Positions 54,406 through 63,142 of a stretch of DNA of 64,000 bases are shown piece by piece. The stretch's first letter is position 1; each line of letters starts with the position of its first letter. The DNA is from Allonocardiopsis opalescens. Lineage in GTDB: Bacteria; Actinomycetota; Actinomycetes; Streptosporangiales; Streptosporangiaceae. A program made the position numbers and the translations under genes. The DNA lies in contig NZ_PVZC01000002.1 in assembly GCF_003002095.1 (NCBI RefSeq), forward strand, positions 248,001 through 312,000. Reading direction: 5' to 3'. The notes below the pieces were generated by a model. The model made no database searches. It was given only the letters and a program-made list of their open reading frames with translations, and was not told the origin of the DNA.

Positions 54406-54840
54406 TCAGTCCTCGGTGAAGCGCACCCTGACGGTGTAGGGGTGCTGCTCGGCGGTGATGGCCTCGATGGTGAGGGTGCCGCCCGCCACCTCCTCGGTGT
54501 GCCCGACCGGGCCGCGCACCGAGGTGGTGGTGCCGTCGGGGCTCACCAGGTCGAGCGCGGCCTCGTCGGCGCTGATGCCCATGACGCCGACGGTGAACTC
54601 GCCGAGCGGCGACTGGGTGCCCTCGGCGAGGGTGGCGGTGCCCGGCTCGGGCGGCGACGGGCTCATGCTGCTCTCCTGCTCAGCCGGCGGCGGGGCGTTG
54701 ACGGGCTCCGCGGCGTCGCAGCCGGCCAGCACGGCGGCGGCCAGCAGCGCGGGAAGCGCGGCGAGCAGGGCCGCCGGGCGGCGGCTCGGGCCGGCCCGGC
54801 GGGCGGGCTCGGCGCGGTGCTGCGGTGCGGTGGGTGTCAT
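54406..54840 (-). CDS. Lipoprotein partner of the pilin-calpain fusion
   Basis: A 144-residue lipoprotein. The signal ends in lipobox VLAGC (Cys about residue 43), followed by a Pro/Glu/Ser linker. The C-terminal 75 residues are beta-rich: FTVGVMGIS, EAALDLVSPDG, HTEEVAGGTLTIEAI, YTVRVRFTED. This strand order and spacing parallels the 92-residue partner of the other calpain gene. It begins 8 bases after the stop of the fusion gene, with GAGGA upstream, so it is coupled to it. A surface-anchored inhibitor or immunity protein for the exported protease is proposed; the function is unproven. Confidence 0.75.
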   Translation of the reverse strand: MTPTAPQHRAEPARRAGPSRRPAALLAALPALLAAAVLAGCDAAEPVNAPPPAEQESSMSPSPPEPGTATLAEGTQSPLGEFTVGVMGISADEAALDLVSPDGTTTSVRGPVGHTEEVAGGTLTIEAITAEQHPYTVRVRFTED

Positions 54841-54848
54841 CGAAGTCC

Positions 54849-56204
54849 TCAGCCGAAGTTGTTGCTCTGCATCTGCACGAACGCCTCGTCCAGCTCCGAG
54901 TGGTTCACGGTGCGGTGGTTGCGGCCCCACGGGTTGTACAGGGTAACCTCGCCGGTCTGCTCGTTGACGCCGGTGACCACGTAGAAGTGGAAGTTGTTGA
55001 GGTCGGGCGGGTCGGGCTGCCCGTCGTAGCGCGGCCCTTCGGCGTCGTCCATGGACGGGGTGTTGAAGGCGATGGCGTCGCCGTTGCGGTGCATCTCGGC
55101 CAGCTCCGACAGCGAGACGTCGCCCGAGTCGCGGCTGTCGCTCTCGTTGCCGGTCAGGATCTCCATGCCGCGGGTGAAGGAGTCGACCTCCACCTGCTCG
55201 TAGCCGCCGTCGCGCTGCGCCAGCGCCTTCTCCATGATGGCGGGCCACAGCACCGGCGGGTTGCCGCGCGTCCCGGCGAACACGGGGTTGCCGTTCTCCG
55301 ACAGCGGGAGGTCGGGGGTGACCGTGACGGCCTCGCCGTCGGGGAAGGTGACGGTGAAGGTGCCGTTGGGGTTCTCCACGATCATGTCGCGGATGCGGCC
55401 GGGCTCGTGCTGGGCGGTGGCGCCGAGCGAGGCCATCCACCAGCAGTCCGAGAGCGCCTGCTGGTTGATGTCCTCGATGGAGATCTGGTCGTTGTTGGGC
55501 CCGCCGAACAGCTGGCCGCCCGGCACCTCGCCGTAGCGGGCGGTGTCGGCGGTGTCGCTGCCCACGTTGTCGAACCTGGGGTCGAGCGGGAAGGCGTTGG
55601 CCGCGCCCAGCCGGCGCAGGGTGTCCAGGGAGGCGTTGCGGCGGATGTGCTCGGCGACCAGGTTGATGCCCACGGGCGAGGCGAACAGCTCGCGCAGCTC
55701 GTCCTCGCTCAGCCCGGCGAGGGCGGCGTCCAGTTCGGGGCCGGTGAGGTTCATCAGCCGCTGGTACAGCTCCAGGGAGTCGGGGCCGTCCCATTCCCAG
55801 GGCCAGAAGCCGGGCTCGAAGTCGAGGTACTCGCGGATGAAGCGGCGGGTGTCATCCACCTGGCCCTGGTCGACAGGACCGGGGTCGTCGGGCGGGCGGG
55901 TGGTGGGGTCGGGCAGCGGGCGGTCGTCGTCGACCGGGCCCTCGTTGGCGCCCTCGTCCGGGTCGCCGCTGACGGGGGCGCCGTCGGGGGCGGCGGTGTC
56001 CTGCTCGGCGCAGGCGTCCGGCCCCTGGAACAGGCCGCAGACGGCCCGCTGGACGCTGTCGCCGATGGTCTGGAAGGCGCCGGTGCCGACGATCAGGGCC
56101 AGGAGGGCGCCGGCGATCACGATGACCGCCGCGTATTCGAGCGCGGAGGCGCCCCGCTCGCGGCGCGCACGCGCCAGGGCCGCCGCCCGGCTCCGGATGA
56201 TCAT
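54849..56204 (-). CDS. Type IVb pilin-like N-terminus fused to a calpain-type protease
   Basis: A 451-residue protein (454 from GTG 56213). The N-terminus matches a Flp/Tad prepilin: basic leader, then ERG, cleavage site, and ASALEYAAVIVIAG with Glu5 and Tyr6 of the mature form, followed by the hydrophobic helix. A Pro/Asp-rich linker (about 70-115) and a helical region precede a C2-type protease domain with Cys254 (SDCWWMAS), His406 (NNFHFYVVTG) and Asn424 (YNPWG). A TAACGT box 7 bases before ATG 56204 suggests a leaderless transcript. The fusion implies export or surface display by Tad-type machinery, which is not encoded here. Confidence 0.82.
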   Translation of the reverse strand: MIIRSRAAALARARRERGASALEYAAVIVIAGALLALIVGTGAFQTIGDSVQRAVCGLFQGPDACAEQDTAAPDGAPVSGDPDEGANEGPVDDDRPLPDPTTRPPDDPGPVDQGQVDDTRRFIREYLDFEPGFWPWEWDGPDSLELYQRLMNLTGPELDAALAGLSEDELRELFASPVGINLVAEHIRRNASLDTLRRLGAANAFPLDPRFDNVGSDTADTARYGEVPGGQLFGGPNNDQISIEDINQQALSDCWWMASLGATAQHEPGRIRDMIVENPNGTFTVTFPDGEAVTVTPDLPLSENGNPVFAGTRGNPPVLWPAIMEKALAQRDGGYEQVEVDSFTRGMEILTGNESDSRDSGDVSLSELAEMHRNGDAIAFNTPSMDDAEGPRYDGQPDPPDLNNFHFYVVTGVNEQTGEVTLYNPWGRNHRTVNHSELDEAFVQMQSNNFG

Positions 56205-56540
56205 GGCGGACACGTTAGGCGGGCCCCAGGGCCCTGACCAGGGTCCAGGGGTGGAATTACGGACCTGAAAGCGATGATGGTCCGGTTCGTCACGCAGCGT
56301 CCGCGCGAACTGGGTCCGGACACACGAACGGGCGCCTCTCCCCCAAGAGACGCCCGCTCGCTACCCGAACTACCCGCATCACGCATCTGGTCCAACGGCC
56401 TTGGGGCGCCCCGCGTTCCCGCGTTCCCGTTATTGCGCCGTGATGTAGGTAACAGGGCGTGGTCGCCTGGGTCACGTCGGCAGGCCGCCGGGGCCGAGCG
56501 CCGGATAGTGGTATGGATGGGGGATTGCAGAAGGAGGGCC
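56205..56540. other. Divergent intergenic region, 336 bp
   Basis: Between the fusion gene and the LacI gene. It contains the likely TAACGT -10 box of the fusion gene, a GGGCCC-rich inverted repeat near 56219-56236, and a bulged hairpin at 56330-56355 (GGGCG-CC-TCTC with GAGA-CGCCC). No gene was seen. Confidence 0.5.
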
Positions 56541-57545
56541 ATGTCAACGCGACGCTCTACCTTGGAGCAGGTCGCCGCCCGGGCGAAGGTGAGCCGCGGC
56601 ACCGTGTCGCGTGTCGTCAACGGCTCCGCCAGGGTGAACCCGCGGACCCGGGAGTCGGTCCTCCGGGCGATCGACGAGCTGGGCTATGTGCCCGACCGCG
56701 CCGCCCGCACACTGGCCGCCCGGCGCACCGGCGTGGTCGCCCTGGTGCTGTCGGAGGAACCGGGACGGCCGTTCGAGCAGCCGTACTTCGGTGACATCCT
56801 GCGCGGGATCAACTCGGCGACCGGCGCGGCCGGGATACAGCTGATGCTGAGCTTCACACGCTCGCCCGCGGACCGCGCACGCCTGGCGCACGATCTGCGC
56901 ACGCAGCGCGTGGACGGCGTCATGGTGATCTCGCTGCTCCGGCAGGACCCGCTTCCCGGTCTACTGGCGGGCAGTGGCGTACCGACCGTGCTGGGAGGCC
57001 GCCCCCTCGATCCCGCCATGGAGCGAGGAGCCTACGTCGACGCCGACAACACCGGCGGCGCCCGGCGGGCCACCGAGCATCTGATCGGTCAGGATCGCCG
57101 GCGTATCGCCACCATCGCCGGCCTTCGGGGCACCACGGTGGGCATGGACCGGCTCGCCGGATATCGGCAAGCCCTGGCCGGCGGCCCGGAGCCGGTGTCC
57201 TACGGCGACTTCAGCGCGGCCGGCGGCGCCGCCGCCATGCGGGAACTCCTCGAACGCGAGCCTTCGCTGGACGCGGTGTTCGTCGCGTCCGACAACATGG
57301 CCGTCGGCGCGCTGCGCGTACTGGAACGGCACGGACGCCGCGTCCCCGACGACGTCGCCGTCATCGGTTTCGAGGACGCGGCCTTCGCCCGGCACGCGGA
57401 ACCGGCGCTCACCACCGTCCACCAGCCCACCGGGGAGATGGGGCGGCGGATGGTCGAGATGCTGCTCAGCCGCGCTCACGACACATCGCCGCCCGATCAG
57501 CCGGTCATCTGCGACACCGGTCTGGTCGTCCGCGCCTCGGCCTGA
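56541..57545 (+). CDS. LacI-family transcriptional regulator
   Basis: A 334-residue repressor. The N-terminal HTH is TLEQVAARAKVSRGTVSRVVNGS, with a hinge VPDRAARTLAARRT. The periplasmic-binding-like core has FVASDNMAVGALRVL and VAVIGFEDAAFARHAEPALTTV. AAGGAGG precedes the ATG by 4 bases. No sugar transport gene lies next to it; it is divergent from the pilin-calpain gene, which it could regulate, and converges on a thiolase gene. Effector unknown. Confidence 0.92.
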   Translation: MSTRRSTLEQVAARAKVSRGTVSRVVNGSARVNPRTRESVLRAIDELGYVPDRAARTLAARRTGVVALVLSEEPGRPFEQPYFGDILRGINSATGAAGIQLMLSFTRSPADRARLAHDLRTQRVDGVMVISLLRQDPLPGLLAGSGVPTVLGGRPLDPAMERGAYVDADNTGGARRATEHLIGQDRRRIATIAGLRGTTVGMDRLAGYRQALAGGPEPVSYGDFSAAGGAAAMRELLEREPSLDAVFVASDNMAVGALRVLERHGRRVPDDVAVIGFEDAAFARHAEPALTTVHQPTGEMGRRMVEMLLSRAHDTSPPDQPVICDTGLVVRASA

Positions 57546-57607
57546 GGCGGTGAACCGCCGCCGGCGGCCGAGCGACGCGTCGGTGCCTGGCCTTCGCGGA
57601 GCCGCCC

Positions 57608-58789
57608 CTAGACGCGTTCGATCAGGGTGGCGTTGGCCTGGCCGCCGCCCTCGCACATCACCTGGAGGCCGTAGCGGCCGCCGCCGCGCTCCAGTTCGTG
57701 CACCAGCTTGGTGAGCAGCACGGCGCCGGTGGCGCCGAGGGGGTGGCCCAGGGCGATGGCGCCGCCGTTGGGGTTGGTGCGGGCGAGGTCGGCACCGGTC
57801 TCGCGCGCCCAGGCGATGGGGACCGACGCGAAGGCCTCGTTCACCTCGAAGACGTCGATGTCGTCGACGGTCAGCCCGGCCCGGTCCAGGACGCGCCGGG
57901 TGGCGGGGATGGGGCCGGTGAGCATGTACACGGGGTCGTCGCCGACCACGGCGAGGCTGTGCACCCGGGCGCGCGGGGTGAGGCCGTGGCGCTCGACGGC
58001 GTCGGCGGAGGCGATCAGGACGGCGGCGGCGCCGACCGAGAGCGGGCTGGACACGGCGGCGGTGAGGGACCAGCCTTCGCGCAGCGGCGGCAGCTGGGCC
58101 ATCCGCTCCAGCGAGGTGTCGGCCCTGGGGCCCTCGTCCGCGTCGACCACGGCCTCGCCGACGCGCAGCGGCGCGATCTGCTCGGCGAAGCGCCCGTCGG
58201 CGGCCGCGGCGACCGCCCTGCGGTGGCTCTCCAGCGCGTACTCCTCCAGCTCCGAGCGCTTGATGTCCCACTTCTCGCACATCAGCTGCGCGCCCCGGTA
58301 CTGGGAGATCTCCTGGTCGCCGTAGCGGCGGGTCCAGCCCTCGCCGTAGATCGGCAGGCCGTTGTCCAGGGCGTACTGGACGCTGGCGCCCATCGGCACC
58401 ATCACCATGTTCTCGACGCCGGCCGCCACCACCAGGTCCTGGGTGCCCGACAGGACGCCCTGGGCGGCGAAGTGCACGGCCTGCTGCGAGGAGCCGCACT
58501 GCCGGTCGATGGTGACGCCGGGGACGTTCTCGGGCAGCCCGGCCGACAGCCAGGCGGTGCGGGCCAGGTCGAGCGACTGCGGGCCGACCTGGCTGACACA
58601 GCCCATGATGACGTCCTCGACCGCCGCGGGGTCGGCGCCGGTGCGGTTCATCAGCTCGGCGAGCACGTGCGCGCCCAGTTCGGCGGGGTGGGCGCCGATG
58701 AGCGCGCCCTTGCGGCTGCCGACGGGGGTGCGGACCGCCCCGACGATGTACGCCTCGTTGGCTCCGTGTGCCGCACTGCTTCGCGCCAT
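57608..58789 (-). CDS. Thiolase / acetyl-CoA acetyltransferase
   Basis: A 393-residue thiolase that condenses or cleaves acyl-CoA units. The nucleophile Cys is in TIDRQCGSSQQA, His in GGAIALGHPLGATGA with the NEAFA motif before it, and the second Cys in MCEGGGQANATLIERV. It fits steroid/fatty-acid beta-oxidation thiolases of actinomycetes. The neighbouring ACAD at 52.4 kb could act in the same pathway but is not in the same transcription unit. Confidence 0.93.
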   Translation of the reverse strand: MARSSAAHGANEAYIVGAVRTPVGSRKGALIGAHPAELGAHVLAELMNRTGADPAAVEDVIMGCVSQVGPQSLDLARTAWLSAGLPENVPGVTIDRQCGSSQQAVHFAAQGVLSGTQDLVVAAGVENMVMVPMGASVQYALDNGLPIYGEGWTRRYGDQEISQYRGAQLMCEKWDIKRSELEEYALESHRRAVAAAADGRFAEQIAPLRVGEAVVDADEGPRADTSLERMAQLPPLREGWSLTAAVSSPLSVGAAAVLIASADAVERHGLTPRARVHSLAVVGDDPVYMLTGPIPATRRVLDRAGLTVDDIDVFEVNEAFASVPIAWARETGADLARTNPNGGAIALGHPLGATGAVLLTKLVHELERGGGRYGLQVMCEGGGQANATLIERV

Positions 58790-58902
58790 TGGTCACTCCT
58801 CCGCGCCGAACGCCGACCGAATCGGATTCTGTTCTGCTTCGAGACTAGCCGCTGCGGCGCGGTCGGGGTATCGGCGCCGGGAGCCTCGGCCGGATCGTAG
58901 GG

Positions 58903-60951
58903 TCAGCCGTCAGGGCCGTGGGCGGCCGCCAGCAGCCGGGCGTCGGCCTCGTCGCCCAGCAGTTCGCGGGCGATCTCGGTGAGCACCTGGTAGAGGTCGG
59001 GGTGCCGCTCAGGCTGCCACTCGGCGAGCGCGGCCACCAGCGCGTCGCGCCCGGCGTCGAAGACCCGCTGCGCGGTGCGCTCGCCGATGTCGGTCAGCTC
59101 GACCCGTCCGCCGGCTTCGTCCAGCCGGACGAAGCCGGCGGCGGCCAGCGCCGCCGCGGTGGGGCGGGCGTCCTCGGCCCAGGGGCCGCACACCCCGGCC
59201 AGGTCCGCCGCGGCCACCGGACCGAGCCGGGCCAGCCGGGTGAGCAGCCAGCAGCTCTGCGCCGACAGTTCGAGCCCGGCCGATCTGGCCAGCCGCGCGT
59301 ACATGGCCAGCCGTCCCTCGCGGCCGAGGAAGATCACCACCTCGCGTTCGATGATCTCGATCGAGCTGCGCACCGTCGGGGTGGGGGCGAGCCCGCTGCC
59401 GAGGTCGCCGCTGTCGCGGGTGCGGCGCAGCGGCACTTCCTTCAGCAGCAGCGCGAGCACGAAGGCGACGGCGACCGGCGGGATCGCGGACAGGAAGACC
59501 TTGTCGATGGAGAGCGCGTAGGCGTGCAGCAACCCGGCCTGGACGTCGGGCGGCAGCGCGTCCAGGGCCGAGGCGTCGCTCTGCACCGCCGACGGGTCGA
59601 AGCCGGGCGGCAGCGGGTGGCCGGCGGTGGCCGAGCGGATGTTGGCGGCGAGCCCGTTGGAGAACACCGTGCCGAACACGGCGACCCCGAAGGAGCTGCC
59701 GATGGAGCGGAAGAAGGTGGCGCCGGAGGTGGCCACGCCCAGGTCGGCGTAGTCGGCGGAGTTCTGCACCACCACCACGAGCACCTGCATCACCAGGCCG
59801 AGGCCGATGCCGAGGACCAGGAAGTAGCCGCTCATCACGGCGGTGGAGGTGTTCTCGTCCAGGTGCGAGAGCAGGAACAGCGCCACCCCGGTACAGGCGG
59901 TGCCCAGGATCGGGAAGACCTTGTAGCGGCCGGTGCGGCTGACCACCTGGCCGCTGAGCACGGAGGCGCCCAGCATCCCGACCACCATCGGCAGCAGGTG
60001 CACCCCGGACATGGTGGGGCTCACCCCGTGCACGACCTGGAGGAACAGCGGCAGGAAGGTGAGGCTGCCCAGCATCGCGAAGCCGATGGCGAAGCTGATG
60101 GCGGCCGCCACCCGGAAGACGGGGTCGCGGAAGAGCCGCAGCGGCATCACCGGCTCGGCGGCCCGCCGCGCGCTGAACCACCAGGCCGTGCCGAGCACCA
60201 GCGCGCCGGCGCCCAGCGCGATCGTCTGCGGCGAGACCCACGGGTAGGTGGAGCCGCCCCAGGAGGTGAGCAGCACCACGCAGGTGACCGCGGCGGCCAG
60301 CAGCACGATGCCCAGGTAGTCGATGCGGTGCCGGACCCGGACGGTCGTCGGCCGCAGCACCACGCTGATCACCAGCAGCGCGACCGCGCCGATCGGCAGG
60401 TTGATCGTGAAGACCCACCGCCACGACAGCTCGTCCACGAAGAAGCCACCGAGCAGCGGCCCGAGCACGCTGCTCCCGCCGAACACCCCGCCGAACAGAC
60501 CCTGGTACCTGCCGCGCTCGCGCGGCGGCACCACGTCGCCGACGATCGCCTGGGTGAGAGTGATCAGGCCGCCGCCGCCCAGCCCCTGCAGGGCCCGGAA
60601 CGCGATCAGCTGCCCCATATCCTGCGCGAGCCCGCACAGCGCGGAGCCGACCAGGAAGATCACGATCGCCGACTGGAACAGCGCCTTGCGCCCGTACTGG
60701 TCGCCCAGCTTGCCCCACAGCGGAGTGGACGCGGTGGTGGCCAGCAGATAGGCCGTGACCACCCACGACAGGTGGTTCAGTCCGCCCAGGTCGCTCACGA
60801 TGGTCGGCAGCGCCGTGGAGACGATCGTCTGGTCCAGGGCCGCGAGCAGCAGCGCCAGCATCAGCGTGCCGATCACCACCCCCACCCCGCGCTGCCGCGC
60901 GTGGGCGGGCTGGTGCGGCCCCTGGTGCGTCGGCGCGGAGTGCTCGGCCAC
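58903..60951 (-). CDS. DHA2-type MFS drug transporter with a C-terminal winged-helix domain
   Basis: A 682-residue protein. The first 500 residues are a 14-helix EmrB/QacA-type exporter: LDQTIVSTALPTIVSDLGG (motif D1 of TM1), GKLGDQYGRK (motif A), and SSVLGPLLGGFFVD (motif C). The last 170 are soluble and MarR-like (LSAQSCWLLTRLARLGPVAAADLAG, then LAAAGFVRLDEAGGRVELTDIGERTA as a wing). The GTG at 60951 has GGGAGG 7 bases upstream; 16 residues further upstream are open but unlikely. The tail may sense substrate or regulate transport. Confidence 0.9.
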   Translation of the reverse strand: MAEHSAPTHQGPHQPAHARQRGVGVVIGTLMLALLLAALDQTIVSTALPTIVSDLGGLNHLSWVVTAYLLATTASTPLWGKLGDQYGRKALFQSAIVIFLVGSALCGLAQDMGQLIAFRALQGLGGGGLITLTQAIVGDVVPPRERGRYQGLFGGVFGGSSVLGPLLGGFFVDELSWRWVFTINLPIGAVALLVISVVLRPTTVRVRHRIDYLGIVLLAAAVTCVVLLTSWGGSTYPWVSPQTIALGAGALVLGTAWWFSARRAAEPVMPLRLFRDPVFRVAAAISFAIGFAMLGSLTFLPLFLQVVHGVSPTMSGVHLLPMVVGMLGASVLSGQVVSRTGRYKVFPILGTACTGVALFLLSHLDENTSTAVMSGYFLVLGIGLGLVMQVLVVVVQNSADYADLGVATSGATFFRSIGSSFGVAVFGTVFSNGLAANIRSATAGHPLPPGFDPSAVQSDASALDALPPDVQAGLLHAYALSIDKVFLSAIPPVAVAFVLALLLKEVPLRRTRDSGDLGSGLAPTPTVRSSIEIIEREVVIFLGREGRLAMYARLARSAGLELSAQSCWLLTRLARLGPVAAADLAGVCGPWAEDARPTAAALAAAGFVRLDEAGGRVELTDIGERTAQRVFDAGRDALVAALAEWQPERHPDLYQVLTEIARELLGDEADARLLAAAHGPDG

Positions 60952-61124
60952 CGGTCCACCTCCCTCCGTTCGATACCTGAACATCCCGCACGCCGCCACT
61001 TCACGTATCCATGACGATACGTTCCGTCACATCGACGGTGCGGGAGGCGGCCGCCGTGTGGCGTACGCCCCGGCAGCCATCCGGCCACCGCGTCCCAGCA
61101 TGGCGGCAGTTCGCCCCGCGCGCC

Positions 61125-61249
61125 TTCGGCCGTCCACAGGCCGCCGTCGCACAGCGAAGTCGTCCACAACCCGCGGGTAGCCCTGGCGCCAGGGCGGCCG
61201 CGGCCGGAAGACTGGTTGTAGGGGCTGCCCCCCTGGGAGGGCGGGGGAT
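61125..61249 (+). repeat. 125-bp dispersed repeat with two TCCACA boxes, copy B
   Basis: TCCACA starts at 61133 and 61163, GGTAGCC at 61176, and GCCCCCCTGGG at 61227, running into GGGCGGGGGAT. Spacings of 30, 13 and 51 compare with 31, 13 and 51 in copy A at 20955. It fills much of the 309-bp gap between the MFS gene and the gene at 61261 and ends next to that gene's ribosome site. Confidence 0.8.
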
Positions 61250-61260
61250 GGAGGTGGGCG

Positions 61261-62322
61261 GTGGGCTTCGATCGGCCGGGGTGGGGGGATCACCGCCCCG
61301 AGCGGCCACGGGAGGGCGCCCGTTCGATGGCCGAGATCACCCTGACGGATGAGGAGCGGCGAACACTGCGGGCGCTCGCGGACGGGACGACGCCCCTCGA
61401 CGAGCTCGTGGACGATCGCGCGTACGCCGACGACCTCGGGCCACCGGTGCCGGGCGGTGCTGATACGGCCCGGCCGGAGCCGCTTCCGCCGCCGTCGGGC
61501 GGCGACACCGCCCGGCGGGGTGACGCTCCGCCCGAGCAGAAGGGCTTCGACCTGGAACGTCCACTGGCGCGGCTGGACGACCCCGACCGCGCCGAAACAC
61601 CGCTGGAGACCTTGCGCGCCTTCGACCCCTCCGCCGGTGGGCTACCGCCGCTGATCCGCTCGATCGGGGTGGCCTACATCGATCAGGTGGCGGCCGCCGG
61701 TGACCGCCCCTGGCTGGCACCCGCGGCCGACCGCTCACCGGAGGTCAAACACGTCATCGCCGCCCTGGACCGCGGCAGCGGCCACCCGCTGCCGCGCCAC
61801 GAGGGAGCCGTCACCCTCCAGCAGCTCACCGACCGGGTCACCCGGCTCCAGGACCCCGCCCAACTCGACCCCGGCAAGCTGACCCGGTCCCGGGACGCCT
61901 ATACCGGCAAGCGGCACAACTGCGGGCTCTACGCCACCCGTATCAACGACCCCGACGCCTTCGCCGTCGCGTACGTCCGCGCACTCCAACATCCCGACGT
62001 ACGGGCGGTCTTGAATCAACCCTTCGTTGAAGGTCAAGACGTGTCAGAGTGTGAAATTCCGATCGCTGACCTGCTGGGGCCAGATGGACACCGATTCTGT
62101 GAAGGTACTGCTCTCAATCCGGTCAACGGCAGTCTCAAAGAGGCGGTTGAACAGCGAAAGCAGTGGACGAAGGATCGGGTGGCGGGTGTCGAGCCCACGG
62201 CACCCGAGCCCACTGCCGATCCCATAGCGACCTTTGAAGGCGGAACGATCAAGGTGCAGTTCAAGCCGAACGTGACTGGGGACCGCTATGAGTGTGCTTC
62301 GTTCTTCCCCGACCCAGCGTAA
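61261..62322 (+). CDS. Unknown protein heading a tandem immunity-like locus
   Basis: A 353-residue protein of unrecognised family. The N-terminal 130 residues are acidic and Pro-rich with LTDEERRTLRAL. The C-terminal part (about 150-353) is a compact region with KRHNCGLYATRINDPDAFAVAYV and CEIPIADLLGPDGHRFCEGTALN. No signal peptide is present. GTG 61261 has GGAGG 6 bases upstream; ATG 61327 with GGGAGGG 10 bases upstream is nearly as good. Two small paralogous genes follow, the first 10 bases away, the layout seen for toxin-immunity cassettes. No catalytic motif is evident, so the toxin role is a guess. Confidence 0.65.
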   Translation: MGFDRPGWGDHRPERPREGARSMAEITLTDEERRTLRALADGTTPLDELVDDRAYADDLGPPVPGGADTARPEPLPPPSGGDTARRGDAPPEQKGFDLERPLARLDDPDRAETPLETLRAFDPSAGGLPPLIRSIGVAYIDQVAAAGDRPWLAPAADRSPEVKHVIAALDRGSGHPLPRHEGAVTLQQLTDRVTRLQDPAQLDPGKLTRSRDAYTGKRHNCGLYATRINDPDAFAVAYVRALQHPDVRAVLNQPFVEGQDVSECEIPIADLLGPDGHRFCEGTALNPVNGSLKEAVEQRKQWTKDRVAGVEPTAPEPTADPIATFEGGTIKVQFKPNVTGDRYECASFFPDPA

Positions 62323-62332
62323 GGTACCTGAG

Positions 62333-62689
62333 ATGAGCTTGCCGTGGTGGAAGACCGACAAAGACGCACGGTTTTCTGAACTGCTCCGTGCCGTCAGGAC
62401 GTACTACCATCCCGACACCGCGCAGGATGGCGCGCCTGAACGGCTGCGGCGCTTGGTATATCGCGTGGAGAACGAGGGGCTGCGGGCGGAGTTCCACGAC
62501 ATCCCCCGGTTCCTGGCTGAGCTACGGGCCGCGATCATCGATCCCGGCCAGGTGCCCGACGATGAACTGTTCAACGCGGCCTGCTTCGAGGACGGCTCCG
62601 ATGAAGCCTTCCTCGCCCGAGTGTGGCACGACATCTATCCCGACCGGCCGCTGCCCACAGCAGACAATCCGCATGGGATCGGGAATTGA
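62333..62689 (+). CDS. CdiI-like small protein, copy 1 (putative immunity)
   Basis: A 118-residue all-helical-looking acidic protein: SLPWWKTDKDARFSELLRAV, YYHPDT, RFLAELRAAI, DEAFLARVWHDIYP. The pattern of an aromatic YxHxD segment, a central helix and a terminal W-x-x-I/Y-P resembles contact-dependent-inhibition immunity proteins, but identity cannot be tested here. It starts 10 bases after the preceding gene. A paralogue follows at 62817. Confidence 0.65.
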   Translation: MSLPWWKTDKDARFSELLRAVRTYYHPDTAQDGAPERLRRLVYRVENEGLRAEFHDIPRFLAELRAAIIDPGQVPDDELFNAACFEDGSDEAFLARVWHDIYPDRPLPTADNPHGIGN

Positions 62690-63142
62690 TTCATCGGCCA
62701 GCCTGATTCCCACTCTTCTAGGACGGCACGATGCCGTTCACCCTCGGCGACGATCAGGCGAAGAATGAACATCCAGTCATCACCTACTACCCCAGTCCAC
62801 GAAAGGGCGTGTGAGGATGGCCGGACCGTTCTGGCGAAAGAACAAGGATGCGTCATTCGCGGTGCTGCTCAGCGTGGTGGAGTCCTACTACCATCCTGAA
62901 ACGCCCCCGGATGGGGGCGCGAAGCTACACCGCTTGGTCCATCGGGTCGGACATGAGCATGTGTCGTCACAGGTGCACGACATCCCCAAGTTCCTGGACC
63001 AGTTGCGGGCCGCCATCGCCGACCCGTCTCAGATTCCCGGAGACGCGCTCGACGATGCGGCCGACTTCGAGGACGGCTCCGATGAAGCCTTCCTCGCCCG
63101 AGTGTGGCACGACATCTATCCCGGCCGGCCGCTGCCCACAGC
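62585..63142 (+). repeat. Near-identical 77-bp blocks in tandem paralogues
   Basis: 62585-62661 and 63066-63142 differ at one position. Both encode the FEDGSDEAFLARVWHDIYP region of the two small proteins. Flanking coding DNA is much less alike. Confidence 0.85.
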
